A stretch of DNA of 64,000 bases from assembly GCA_021776235.1 (NCBI GenBank), contig JAJFGG010000061.1:32449-96448 (forward strand), given 5' to 3'. The translations under genes were made by a program, and so were the position numbers. Under the pieces are notes generated by a model, which was given only the letters and a program-made list of their open reading frames with translations, did not search any database and had not been told where the DNA came from. Below are positions 45,253 to 53,772 of this stretch, piece by piece; within the stretch, counting starts at the first letter, position 1; each line of letters opens with the position of its first letter. Source of the stretch: Alphaproteobacteria bacterium. Its GTDB lineage: Bacteria > Pseudomonadota > Alphaproteobacteria > GCA-2731375.

Positions 45253-46182
45253 CTATTTGTTGAGGAAGTTCAGGGGTAGCCCCGGGCGCGGCCACGGCAT
45301 GGCGATCAGCTTGCCGGTTGACGACAGGGTGATATAGGCGGTGGACAGATCCCCGCCGCCGAAACAGATATTGGTGGCGTACAAATCACCCGGCGTGGGC
45401 ACATGTTCGACCTCGCCGCCCTGGGGCGAGACCACTGTGATACCGCCCCGGACGATAGTGCCGATACAGATGTTGCCGGCGCTATCCAGGGCCAGGCTGT
45501 CAAAAAAGCGATAGTCCGATACTCCCAGCAGCAGCTTGCCCGGCTCCCATGGCGCTTCGCCCTGGCCGCGGGCGATCTTGCCGGGACTCTCGATGCCATA
45601 GGCCCAGCAGCGCCCGGCATGGGTTTCGGCGACGTAAAGTGTCTTTTCGTCCGGCGACAGGCCGATGCCATTGGGACCGTTGATGGGAAATATGGCTTCC
45701 GTGATGAAAGAGCCGTCGGTCTTGGCGTAGTAAACCCCGGTGCGGTCCTCGTCCCGATGGCGGATCTTGCCATGATCGGTAAACCAGAAGCCGCCCTCCT
45801 TGTCGAAGACCAGATCGTTGGGCCCGCGCAGGGGGTGGCCGTCGCATTCGGTGTACAGCACATCGACCTTGCCGGTGGCAATATCGACCCGTTCGATCCG
45901 GCCGCCGGAATAGGCTTCGTCCTGGTAGCCCGGAAAATGTTTGTCGCCCTTGATGTGCCAGCGAAAGCCGCCGTTGTTGCAGATGTAGCAGGCGCCGTCC
46001 GGGCCCATGGCCGCGCCATTGGGGCCGCCGCCGGTTTCCGCCACAACCTCCACACGGCCATCGGGCCGGACCCGGGATAGCGTGCCACGGGCGATTTCGA
46101 CCAATATGACGTCGCCATCTGGCAAAGCGATGGGGCCTTCGGGGAACAGCAGGCCGGTAGCAACTTCGCGAATTTCAGGCAT
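45253..46182 (-). CDS. SMP-30/gluconolactonase-family beta-propeller lactonase
   Basis: 309 residues from the ATG at 46182 with GGAGG and ideal spacing. Six-bladed propeller features: FPEGPIALPDGDVILVEI with the metal-binding Glu, GGGPNGAAMGPDG, GPNDLVFDKEGGFWFTDHG with Asn and Asp ligands, and NGPNGIGLSPDEKTLYVAET. These calcium or zinc enzymes open sugar or other lactones. Divergent from the second LLM gene; the shared 118-base region holds a perfect palindrome. Confidence 0.9.
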   Translation of the reverse strand: MPEIREVATGLLFPEGPIALPDGDVILVEIARGTLSRVRPDGRVEVVAETGGGPNGAAMGPDGACYICNNGGFRWHIKGDKHFPGYQDEAYSGGRIERVDIATGKVDVLYTECDGHPLRGPNDLVFDKEGGFWFTDHGKIRHRDEDRTGVYYAKTDGSFITEAIFPINGPNGIGLSPDEKTLYVAETHAGRCWAYGIESPGKIARGQGEAPWEPGKLLLGVSDYRFFDSLALDSAGNICIGTIVRGGITVVSPQGGEVEHVPTPGDLYATNICFGGGDLSTAYITLSSTGKLIAMPWPRPGLPLNFLNK

Positions 46183-46260
46183 CAAAATCCTCCGACAAAG
46201 ACAGTAGATTTCTCGTTGTCCAAAGCATGGCATGGCCGCCGCCTTGGCGCTATGCTGCGG

Positions 46261-46279
46261 TGGTCCAATTCTTGGACCA
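46261..46279. promoter_or_regulatory. Candidate operator palindrome between divergent genes
   Basis: TGGTCCAATTCTTGGACCA: perfect 8-base arms with a 3-base centre, 22 bases before the LLM ATG and 79 bases from the lactonase start. The TGGTCC/GGACCA halves resemble GntR/FadR-type operator halves, with a wider spacer. No regulator gene is adjacent. Confidence 0.4.
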
Positions 46280-46300
46280 TTGTCTGACAGAGGAAGCCAT

Positions 46301-47299
46301 ATGCCGCCACGTCAACGCATCGCCGTCACCTTGCCCGCTGGGTTTGATTTTCAGGATAGCATCGAACGGGTGCAGTGGGCCGAGGCGAATGGCTTCGAGG
46401 ACGGCTGGCTGGCGGATTCCGGGCCGCCCGATTCACTGACCATGATTGCCGGCCTGGCAAACCATGCCCCAACCCTGCGCCTCGGCATAGCGGTGGTGCC
46501 GGTTTATACCCGCACGCCGGCGGTGCTGGCGGCGACGGCCAATGCCCTCGGCCAGTTGATGCCCGGACGTTTCGTGCTTGGATTGGGCGCCTCGTCCCAG
46601 ACCATCATGGATCAATGGCATGGCGTGCCCCTGGAAAAACCCCTGACCAGGGTGAAGGAAACCACCATTATGGTGCGCTCCATGCTGGCAGGGGAGAAAT
46701 CGGATTTTGCCTTGTCGACACTGCATTCCAAGGGTTACCGCCAGCCACCGTTGGCGGTTCCGGTGCCCATCTATCTGGCGGCTCTGCGCCCCAAGATGAT
46801 TGAAATGGCGGCGGAAATTGGTGACGGCGTGATTTTCAATTTGTGGCCCAAGCGTGCTCTGCCGAAGATGATCGAACATGTTCACGCGGGTGCGATGCGG
46901 GCCGGCAAGGATCCGAAAGAGGTCGAGGTCGTGAACCGTCACATGGTGCTGGTAACCGACGACAAGCAGGCCGCGCTGGATGCTTTCAGGGCCCGTATGG
47001 CGCCGTATTACGCCACCCCGGTCTACAATGATTTTCTCGCCTGGGCCGGTTATGAGGAGGTTGCCGCCACCATCGCCGAAGGTTGGGCGGCACGGGACCG
47101 GGACAAGACCACCGGCGCCATATCCGACGACCTGGCAAATGAAATCGCCGTCATCGGATCGGCGGATGAATGCCGGGAGCGTATCCGCTGGGCGGGCGAG
47201 ACGGGCATTCATACTCACATCATTGCGCCCTTGAGCACGGAAGCCGATGATGTGAGGCGGACATTTGAAGCCTTTACGCCCGAGAACTTCCCACGCTAA
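46301..47299 (+). CDS. Luciferase-like (LLM) F420-type oxidoreductase, second copy
   Basis: 332 residues from the ATG at 46301 with AGGA six bases upstream. LLM barrel: RVQWAEANGFEDGWLADSG, RLGIAVVPVYTRTPAVLAATAN, GRFVLGLGASSQTIMDQWHG and IYLAALRPKMIEMAAEIGDG. The pattern fits F420-dependent reductase/monooxygenase proteins. Family use is catabolic oxidation or reduction of unusual carbon compounds. 69 bases before the second hydantoinase pair, so probably one operon. Confidence 0.9.
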   Translation: MPPRQRIAVTLPAGFDFQDSIERVQWAEANGFEDGWLADSGPPDSLTMIAGLANHAPTLRLGIAVVPVYTRTPAVLAATANALGQLMPGRFVLGLGASSQTIMDQWHGVPLEKPLTRVKETTIMVRSMLAGEKSDFALSTLHSKGYRQPPLAVPVPIYLAALRPKMIEMAAEIGDGVIFNLWPKRALPKMIEHVHAGAMRAGKDPKEVEVVNRHMVLVTDDKQAALDAFRARMAPYYATPVYNDFLAWAGYEEVAATIAEGWAARDRDKTTGAISDDLANEIAVIGSADECRERIRWAGETGIHTHIIAPLSTEADDVRRTFEAFTPENFPR

Positions 47300-47368
47300 C
47301 TTTCCGCGTTAGGGGGCGGAAGGCAATCCCTCATCGCCGTGATATTGGCAACCATTGAAAGCTATTGA

Positions 47369-49468
47369 ATGCCCGAAACTGCCCGTTTGGCCGTCGATAT
47401 CGGCGGTACTTTTACCGATGTAGCCCTTGCCGTGGACGGTAACATGTTCACCCGCAAGGTCCTGACCACCACCCAGGCGCCGGAAGAAGGCGTAATGGCG
47501 GCGGTTCGCGCGGTGCTGCCCGAGGCCGGTATCATGGCCGAGGATCTGGATTTTATCGTCCATGGTACGACACTGGCCACCAACACGGTGATCGAACGCA
47601 AGGGCGCACGCACGGCGCTGGTCGTCACCGATGGCTTTCGCGATGCGGTGGAGATGGGCTACGAACATCGCTTCGATCAATACGACATCAATATCGACAA
47701 GCCGATCCCCCTGGTGCCCCGGTATCTGCGCCTGCCTGTGCGCGAGCGCGGCAGCGCACAGGGCGAGGTGTTGGTGGCGTTGCAGGAGGGCGATGTCCGC
47801 GCCCTGGTTCCCTTGTTGCGCGAACATAACGTGGAAAGCGTCGCCATCGCGTTGCTGCACGCCTATGCCAATCCGGGCCACGAGCAACGTATCGCCGAGA
47901 TACTTCGGGCCGAAATGCCCGATCTGTGGTTGACCCTATCCAGCGAGGTCTGCCCGGAAATTCGCGAATACGAGCGCATGTCGACGGCCTCGGCAAACGC
48001 CTATGTACAGCCGCTGATGGCCTCGTACCTGGCCGATCTGGACGAAAGATTACAGGCCGAGGGTGCGCGATGCCCGTTGTTCATGATGACCTCTGGCGGC
48101 GGTTTGACCACCGTTGAAACGGCCCGGCGTCACCCCATCCGGCTGGTCGAATCCGGCCCCGCCGGGGGCGCCATACTGGCCGGACGCATAGCCCTGGAAT
48201 GTGGCCTGGATAAGGTTCTGTCCTATGACATGGGCGGCACCACGGCGAAGATCTGTCTGATCGACCATGGCCGTCCGCAGACCTCGCGTACTTTCGAGGT
48301 TGACCGGCAATACCGCTTCACCAAGGGCAGCGGCCTGCCCCTGCGCATCCCGGTGATCGAGATGGTGGAAATCGGGGCCGGGGGCGGCTCTATCGCGCAG
48401 ATCGACAATCTGGGCAGAATTCAGGTGGGGCCGGAAAGCGCCGGTGCGGAACCGGGGCCGGCCTGTTACGGGGCGGGCGGCACCCGGGCGACGGTAACGG
48501 ATGCGGACGTGGCCCTGGGCCGCATCGCGCCGGAGGGTTTCGCCGGCGGTTCGGTGCAACTATCACCCGACCTGGCGGTTGCGGCCCTGGACAATGCCAT
48601 TGCCCGGCACCTGAACTTGGACGGCCCCTTGGCGGCCTTTGCGGTGTCCGAGATGGTGGAGGAAAACATGTCCAACGCGGCCCGTGTGCATGCCGTGGAA
48701 CAGGGCAAGGAACTGGCCGCCCGCACTTTGATTGCCTTTGGCGGCGCGGCGCCGCTGCATGCCTGCCGCATGGCGGAAAAGCTGGACATGGACCGGGTCA
48801 TTATCCCACAGGGCGCCGGCGTCGGCTCCGCCATCGGTTTCCTGGCCGCGCCCGTATCCTATGAACTGGTGCGCAGCCGCTACACCCGCCTGGACGCCTT
48901 CGAGGCGGCGGGCCTGAACAGGATGTTCGCTGAGATGCATGCCGAGGCCCATGGCATCGTCATCGCGGGCGCCCCGGATGGGGAACTGGAGGAACGCCGT
49001 ATCGCCTACATGCGCTATATTGGCCAGGGACACGAGATTGTCGTCGACGTACCCGCCCGCACGCTGACCGATGCTGACGGGGCGGTCTTGAAAGAGGCCT
49101 TTGACAGCGCTTACGAAGAGCTGTTTGGCCGGGTCATCCCGTCCATGGAAGTGGAAATCCTGACCTGGGCCCTGTCCATCGCCACCGTGCAGCCCAACCC
49201 CGCCGCCTTGGTGGAAGTGGCGACAAAGGCAGCCGCGGCGGCCAGCGGCGAACGCAAGTTGTTCGATGCCGATCAAACGGACTTTGTCACTGCGCCGGTG
49301 TATCAGCGGGCGGATCTGTCGCCCGGCATGAGGCTGCCAGGCCCGGCCCTGATCGTCGAGGCGCAAACAACCACTGCCGTGACGACGCCTTTCGAGGCCA
49401 GGATAAATGGCGCCGGGCATATAGAAATTCAACGCAAGAAGACGCTGCAGACAGGAGAGACGGCATGA
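47369..49468 (+). CDS. Hydantoinase A / oxoprolinase family protein (second copy)
   Basis: 699 residues, the usual HyuA length. Starts with RLAVDIGGTFTDVALA, then VHGTTLATNTVIERKGA, SYDMGGTTAKICLID and EIGAGGGSIAQID, and ends with the swivelling C-terminal domain. ATP-dependent partner of HyuB, whose ATG overlaps its stop (ATGA). Differs from the first HyuA by lacking an N-terminal extension. The upstream LLM gene and the downstream peroxiredoxin are co-oriented. Confidence 0.93.
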   Translation: MPETARLAVDIGGTFTDVALAVDGNMFTRKVLTTTQAPEEGVMAAVRAVLPEAGIMAEDLDFIVHGTTLATNTVIERKGARTALVVTDGFRDAVEMGYEHRFDQYDINIDKPIPLVPRYLRLPVRERGSAQGEVLVALQEGDVRALVPLLREHNVESVAIALLHAYANPGHEQRIAEILRAEMPDLWLTLSSEVCPEIREYERMSTASANAYVQPLMASYLADLDERLQAEGARCPLFMMTSGGGLTTVETARRHPIRLVESGPAGGAILAGRIALECGLDKVLSYDMGGTTAKICLIDHGRPQTSRTFEVDRQYRFTKGSGLPLRIPVIEMVEIGAGGGSIAQIDNLGRIQVGPESAGAEPGPACYGAGGTRATVTDADVALGRIAPEGFAGGSVQLSPDLAVAALDNAIARHLNLDGPLAAFAVSEMVEENMSNAARVHAVEQGKELAARTLIAFGGAAPLHACRMAEKLDMDRVIIPQGAGVGSAIGFLAAPVSYELVRSRYTRLDAFEAAGLNRMFAEMHAEAHGIVIAGAPDGELEERRIAYMRYIGQGHEIVVDVPARTLTDADGAVLKEAFDSAYEELFGRVIPSMEVEILTWALSIATVQPNPAALVEVATKAAAAASGERKLFDADQTDFVTAPVYQRADLSPGMRLPGPALIVEAQTTTAVTTPFEARINGAGHIEIQRKKTLQTGETA

Positions 49469-51189
49469 GCAAGAATTCCGCCCTTTCGGAAATCCAGAAC
49501 CAGATCATGTGGAACCGCCTGATCGCCATCGTCGAGGAGCAGGCCCAAACCCTGATCCGCACGGCCTTTTCCACCGCGGCCCGGGAGGCCGGGGATCTTT
49601 CCGCCGGGGTTTTCGATATCCAGGGCCGGATGCTGGCGCAGGCGGTCACGGGTACCCCTGGACATGTCAACGCCATGGCGGCGTCGGTGGGCTTTTTCCT
49701 CGACAAGTACCCGGCCGAAAGCATGAGCCCCGGCGATGTCTATGTCACCAACGATCCCTGGCTGGGTACGGGCCATTTGCACGATTTTACCATGGTCACG
49801 CCCACCTTCTATCAGGGCCGGGTGGTGGCCTTGTTCGCCTCGACCACCCATGTGGTGGATATTGGCGGCATCGGCTTCGGCGCCGATGGCCGGCAGGTCT
49901 ATGACGAAGGCCTGTATCTGCCGATCCTGGCCCTGGCCCGGAAAGGGTCGATGGACGAGGCCATTCTGGAAATCGTCCGGGCCAATGTGCGCGAGCCGAT
50001 CCAGGTCGAGGGGGATCTCTATTCCCTGATGGCCTGCAACGAAATCGGCTGCCGCCGCCTGGTCGAAATGATGGATGAATTCGGCCTGGAGCAGTTGGAC
50101 GAACTGGGCCGATACATGGTGGAACATTCCCACCAGGCCATGCTGGCGGAAATTGCCAAACTGCCCAAGGGCACCTATCACAACGCCATGCGGATCGATG
50201 GCTACGACAAGCCATTGGATCTGGTTGCTGCCTTGACCGTCGCCGACGATGGCATTTATGTGGATTTCGCCGGTACCTCCGGGGTTTCCAACTTTGGCAT
50301 CAACGTGCCCATTACCTATACCCAGGCCTACGCCTCGTTCGGGGTGCGCTGCCTGGTGGGGTCCACGGTACCCAACAATGCCGGCTCTCTGGCGGCGGTA
50401 AAGGTAACCGCGCCGGAAGGGACGATCCTGAATGCGCCCCATCCCTGCGCCGTCGCCGCCCGCCATGTCACAGGCCAGATGTTGCCGGACGTGGTCATGG
50501 GCTGTCTGCACCAGGCGGTGGCCGACCGGGCCCCGGCGGAAGGCACTTCGTGCCTGTGGAATCCGATCCTGATGGGCGGGCACGGCTTGGTGCCGGACGA
50601 GGACTTCGGCGATGGCACGCCCTTCGCCGTCAATTTGTTCCATACCGGCGGCGCCGGCGCACGGCCGCACAAGGACGGCCTGTCCGCCACCGCTTTTCCC
50701 TCCGGCGTGCGTAACACGCCGGTGGAGATCAACGAATCCATTGCCCCCATCGTGGTCTGGCGCAAGGAATACCGCATGGACTCGGGTGGTCCGGGAGAGT
50801 TTCGCGGCGGCACCGGCCAGGTCATGGAAATCTCCTCTTCCGAAGGGGCGCCCTTTGCCATCGCCGCCGCCTTCGACAGGGTTCATCACGCCCCGCGTGG
50901 GCGGGAAGGGGGCCTGGATGGCTGGACGGGCAGCATCGAGCTCGGGTCGGGTAAGGCCATGCGCAACAAGGGCACCCAGTCGATCCCGTCCGGCGATCGC
51001 CTGCAATTGGAGATGCCCGGCGGCGGCGGCTATGGCAATCCCCTGCGCCGCGATCCCGCGCAGGTTGCCATCGACGTGCGCGACGGCATGGTTTCCGCGC
51101 AGGCGGCGAAGGAACATTATGGCGTGGTTCTGGACAACCAGGGCCGCGTCGACGAAGCCGCAACGGAAAAACAACGGGCGAATAAGTAG
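49465..51189 (+). CDS. Hydantoinase B / oxoprolinase family protein (second copy)
   Basis: 574 residues. HyuB pattern: QNQIMWNRLIAIVEEQAQTL, SAGVFDIQGRMLAQAVTGTPGH, TNDPWLGTGHLHDF, and the glycine-rich end EMPGGGGYGNPLRRD. It overlaps the A gene by four bases. Enzyme role as for other HyuAB pairs: ATP-driven hydrolysis of a cyclic amide or hydantoin, or carboxylation. Confidence 0.93.
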   Translation: MSKNSALSEIQNQIMWNRLIAIVEEQAQTLIRTAFSTAAREAGDLSAGVFDIQGRMLAQAVTGTPGHVNAMAASVGFFLDKYPAESMSPGDVYVTNDPWLGTGHLHDFTMVTPTFYQGRVVALFASTTHVVDIGGIGFGADGRQVYDEGLYLPILALARKGSMDEAILEIVRANVREPIQVEGDLYSLMACNEIGCRRLVEMMDEFGLEQLDELGRYMVEHSHQAMLAEIAKLPKGTYHNAMRIDGYDKPLDLVAALTVADDGIYVDFAGTSGVSNFGINVPITYTQAYASFGVRCLVGSTVPNNAGSLAAVKVTAPEGTILNAPHPCAVAARHVTGQMLPDVVMGCLHQAVADRAPAEGTSCLWNPILMGGHGLVPDEDFGDGTPFAVNLFHTGGAGARPHKDGLSATAFPSGVRNTPVEINESIAPIVVWRKEYRMDSGGPGEFRGGTGQVMEISSSEGAPFAIAAAFDRVHHAPRGREGGLDGWTGSIELGSGKAMRNKGTQSIPSGDRLQLEMPGGGGYGNPLRRDPAQVAIDVRDGMVSAQAAKEHYGVVLDNQGRVDEAATEKQRANK

Positions 51190-51202
51190 GGGCGACTGGA
51201 CA

Positions 51203-51664
51203 ATGGTTGATACGGGGGACAAGGCGCCGGCCTTTAAGGCGCCAATCGGGGGCGGCGGCAATATTGCCTTGAAGGATATGAAGGGCAAGAAGGTGGTATT
51301 GTACTTCTATCCCAAGGACGACACGCCCGGCTGTACCACAGAGGCAAAGGATTTTACCGATCTGAAGCGGAAGTTTTCCGCCAACGGCATTGCCGTGATT
51401 GGCGTCTCCAAGGACAGCGTCGCCAAACATGACAAATTTGCGGACAAACACGGCCTGCGCATAACTCTGGCGTCGGACGAGGACGGCGCCATCTGTGATG
51501 CCTATGGGGTTTGGGTGGAAAAGAAGAACTATGGCCGCACCTACATGGGCATCGAGCGCTCCACGTTCCTGATCGACGGCAAGGGCAAGGTGGCCAGGGT
51601 CTGGCGCAAGGTCAGGGTCAAGGGTCACGCCGAGGCGGTCCTGGCCGCGGCCAAGGAAATTTAG
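51203..51664 (+). CDS. bcp: Peroxiredoxin of the BCP/PrxQ type
   Basis: 153 residues from the ATG at 51203, 13 bases after the hydantoinase B stop. The peroxidatic site is YPKDDTPGCTTEAKDF with Cys44, preceded by the active Thr. The usual resolving Cys five residues later is absent (EAKDF), so a one-Cys or alternative-resolving mechanism (Cys in GAICDAYG) is likely. It reduces hydroperoxides with thioredoxin. The open frame begins further upstream inside the hydantoinase gene, but GGGG near the ATG and the family start support 51203. Confidence 0.9.
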   Translation: MVDTGDKAPAFKAPIGGGGNIALKDMKGKKVVLYFYPKDDTPGCTTEAKDFTDLKRKFSANGIAVIGVSKDSVAKHDKFADKHGLRITLASDEDGAICDAYGVWVEKKNYGRTYMGIERSTFLIDGKGKVARVWRKVRVKGHAEAVLAAAKEI

Positions 51665-51699
51665 CACGGACTATCAATGACAGTGGGCGGTTGCGATTT

Positions 51700-51799
51700 A
51701 GAGCAATTTTCAATTAATTGGAGTCGCGATCGCGACCCAAGTGATTGGTTCAATTGCTCTTTTCTTAAGAGTTCGAGCATGTTTTAAGAGAACATGCTC
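51700..51799. repeat. Cluster of palindromic intergenic repeats
   Basis: Two nested hairpins between the peroxiredoxin and MFS genes. The first has arms AGAGCAATT (51700-51708) and AATTGCTCT (51752-51760) with TTGG/CCAA and a 14-base perfect palindrome (51723-51736) at its centre. The second has nine-base arms 51775-51783 and 51791-51799 around a 7-base loop. AT-rich palindromes of this style are common dispersed repeats in alphaproteobacteria; they may end transcription. Confidence 0.6.
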
Positions 51800-51897
51800 T
51801 AGGCGCCGTAATATGAAAGCCAACGACCATTTCCTCCACGGACAACGATTCACTGCAGGATAAAAGCTGGCGTAGCCTCTGGCTGTCCTCGGGTGCA

Positions 51898-53007
51898 TTG
51901 TCCCTTGCCCTCTTGGGCGATGCCTTGATTTATATCGTGCTTCCGGTCAACGCAGATCTTTTTGGCGTCAGCCTCGCCTGGGTCGGGGTCCTGCTTGCCG
52001 CGAACCGGATCGTGCGCACCTTTAGCTATGGCATGATCGCATTGGTCGGAGAACGCATTGGGATTCGTAATCTCTGCATTCTGGCGTCGATTACGGCGGT
52101 CATTTCAACCGCCATGTATGGTCTCTTTCACGGTTGGGCGCCATTGCTGGCGGCCAGAATCCTTTGGGGCCTCTCCTACGGCGCGATGCTGCTGGTGGCC
52201 CTTGGTTATGCCGCATCGGATCCCGCCCGGACGGGCACCCGGGTCGGTGTCAGCCGCGCGATCGAGCAAGTCGGCCCACTGATCGCCCTGACCGCCGGCG
52301 CCTGGTTGGCCGGAATTCTGGGGCCGCGGGATGTGTTTTTCTACCTTGCCTTGATTTCCTGCCCCGCGGCACTGTTCGCCATCATGTTGCCACGGCGCGT
52401 TGCGCGCGCGCGGGTGGCGGCGACCGGCCGGCCAAGCGCCCTGCCGAGGCCCGACCGGCTCGATATCCTGATCTTCTGGATGGGTTTCGGCGTCGATGGC
52501 GTCTTCACCATGACGGTTACGATCATGCTGGCGCAGCATATCGCCCTTGAAATGGCGATGGTCTCGGGCGGCCTGATCTTCGCGGGCCGGCGCGTGGTGG
52601 AAATGGTCGCGGCGCCGCTATCCGGCGCTATTGCCGACCGTTTTGGCGTCCACAAGCCATTGATCGCGGCCTCTTTCCTGCTTACCGCCGGCTTGGCCTG
52701 CGTGGGAGTCGGCTGGCTGTACGCCGGCGCCGTTGCGATAATGCTGGCCCGCGGCGCGCTGGGAACCTTGATCCCGGCAGCGGTGGCGCTGTTCGCACCG
52801 CGCAGTGTATTGCAAGCATTGGCCCGGAACCAGACCTGGAGGGACATTGGCGCGGCGCTGGGGCCCCTTACGACGGGTTTCGTGCTCAGCTCGACAACGC
52901 CCGAAACCCTCCACATTATTCTAGCGGTGGCATACCTTGCCAGCCTGCTTTGGCTCTTGACTTCGCCTGTCTGGCGGGGATCCATGAAACCGCCCGCCGG
53001 CAAATGA
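51898..53007 (+). CDS. MFS transporter, 5' end uncertain (possible frameshift)
   Basis: 369 residues from a TTG at 51898, but this start cuts into the first membrane helix. The frame stays open and protein-like upstream (DNDSLQDKSWRSLWLSSGAL) to a TGA at 51814-51816. An ATG at 51813 would read into this frame only if one A of the AAA at 51816-51818 were missing. So either a one-base insertion has broken the natural start, or a rare codon (ATT at 51829) is used. The rest has eleven to twelve helices, motif-A-like AIADRFGVHKPLI, and no visible defect. Confidence 0.7.
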   Translation: MSLALLGDALIYIVLPVNADLFGVSLAWVGVLLAANRIVRTFSYGMIALVGERIGIRNLCILASITAVISTAMYGLFHGWAPLLAARILWGLSYGAMLLVALGYAASDPARTGTRVGVSRAIEQVGPLIALTAGAWLAGILGPRDVFFYLALISCPAALFAIMLPRRVARARVAATGRPSALPRPDRLDILIFWMGFGVDGVFTMTVTIMLAQHIALEMAMVSGGLIFAGRRVVEMVAAPLSGAIADRFGVHKPLIAASFLLTAGLACVGVGWLYAGAVAIMLARGALGTLIPAAVALFAPRSVLQALARNQTWRDIGAALGPLTTGFVLSSTTPETLHIILAVAYLASLLWLLTSPVWRGSMKPPAGK

Positions 53008-53033
53008 CTCCTATCATCGCAAGGTGGTATAAC

Positions 53034-53298
53034 CTAGAGCATATCCGGGCTATTGTGAGTCATTTGATGGCGACCCTAAGCCATTCGGGTAGGCGCGTCG
53101 CGTAGCGCGATGTGGTTCATCGGGCAAGCGGCGCAACGCATCCGAATGGCTTAGGGTTGCCACCGAAGGCCGCCCACCAAGGCCCCGTGGCGGCGTTGCG
53201 GTTCTTGGACGATGTCCCACATCGACCCGCAAACCGCGCCTACCCACGGGGCCTTGGTGGACGGTCAAATGACCCAGAATAGCCCGGAAATGCTCTTG
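53034..53298. repeat. Large two-lobed palindromic element, copy 1
   Basis: About 265 bases. Outer arms 53036-53069 and 53265-53296 pair imperfectly. Inside are two long stems: 53074-53088 with 53142-53156 (15 perfect pairs) and 53174-53190 with 53244-53260 (17 perfect pairs). Each lobe holds a mini-hairpin with a GATG/CATC stem: 53109-53121 (loop TGGTT) and 53211-53223 (loop TCCCA). Same architecture as copy 2 at 63130-63394, with shared sequence around CAACGCATCCGAATGGC and GCCACCGAAGGCCGC. Ends 33 bases before the NTF2-like gene. Confidence 0.75.
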
Positions 53299-53331
53299 GG
53301 TTTCCAGGATTTTGATGAAAGGAGTCTCGTT

Positions 53332-53727
53332 ATGAGCATGGCTGTATCCGCCGAGACGGACCGGCGGGCCGAGTTGTCTGATCTGGCTGAACGCTTCGTG
53401 GACGCGTTTAACCGGCAAAGTCTGGACGATGTCATGTCGTTTTTTGCCGAGCATGCGGTTTATGAAGATTCCTATGGTCACAGGCACGAAGGCAAGGCGG
53501 CGATCAGCGCACAATTTGCCCCGATCCTGGATGGCAGCCTGGGGAAAATCCAGTTTGCCGGCGACGACCGCTTTGTCGATGCGGATAGCGGCAAGGTGAT
53601 GGACAGCTGGCGTTTGCGAATTCGCATCGGCGAGGACAAGGAATCGATGCTGCGCGGGCTGGATCTGTTGCATTTCGAAGACGGAAAACTGGTCCGCAAA
53701 ATTACCTATAAGCAAGATTCGCCTTAG
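53332..53727 (+). CDS. SnoaL/NTF2-like protein
   Basis: 131 residues from the ATG at 53332 with GGAG seven bases upstream. The open frame starts at 53212, but those codons lie inside the palindromic element. NTF2-fold pattern: LSDLAERFVDAFNRQSLDDVMSFFAEHAVYEDSYG, then GKAAISAQFAPILDGS. These cone-shaped proteins act as small isomerases, hydrolases or binding proteins; the role here is unknown. It is bracketed by repeats: copy 1 element upstream and a solo type-B arm 8 bases after the stop. Confidence 0.82.
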   Translation: MSMAVSAETDRRAELSDLAERFVDAFNRQSLDDVMSFFAEHAVYEDSYGHRHEGKAAISAQFAPILDGSLGKIQFAGDDRFVDADSGKVMDSWRLRIRIGEDKESMLRGLDLLHFEDGKLVRKITYKQDSP

Positions 53728-53734
53728 CCCGGAA

Positions 53735-53756
53735 ATGTTCTGTGAACGTGGTCTAG
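53735..53756. repeat. Solo arm of the palindromic element (type B)
   Basis: 22 bases that are the exact reverse complement of the left outer arm of copy 2 (63130-63151). Lies between the NTF2-like gene stop and the convergent DUF2459 gene end. Confidence 0.65.
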
Positions 53757-53772
53757 GAAACGGGTCCGCGCA

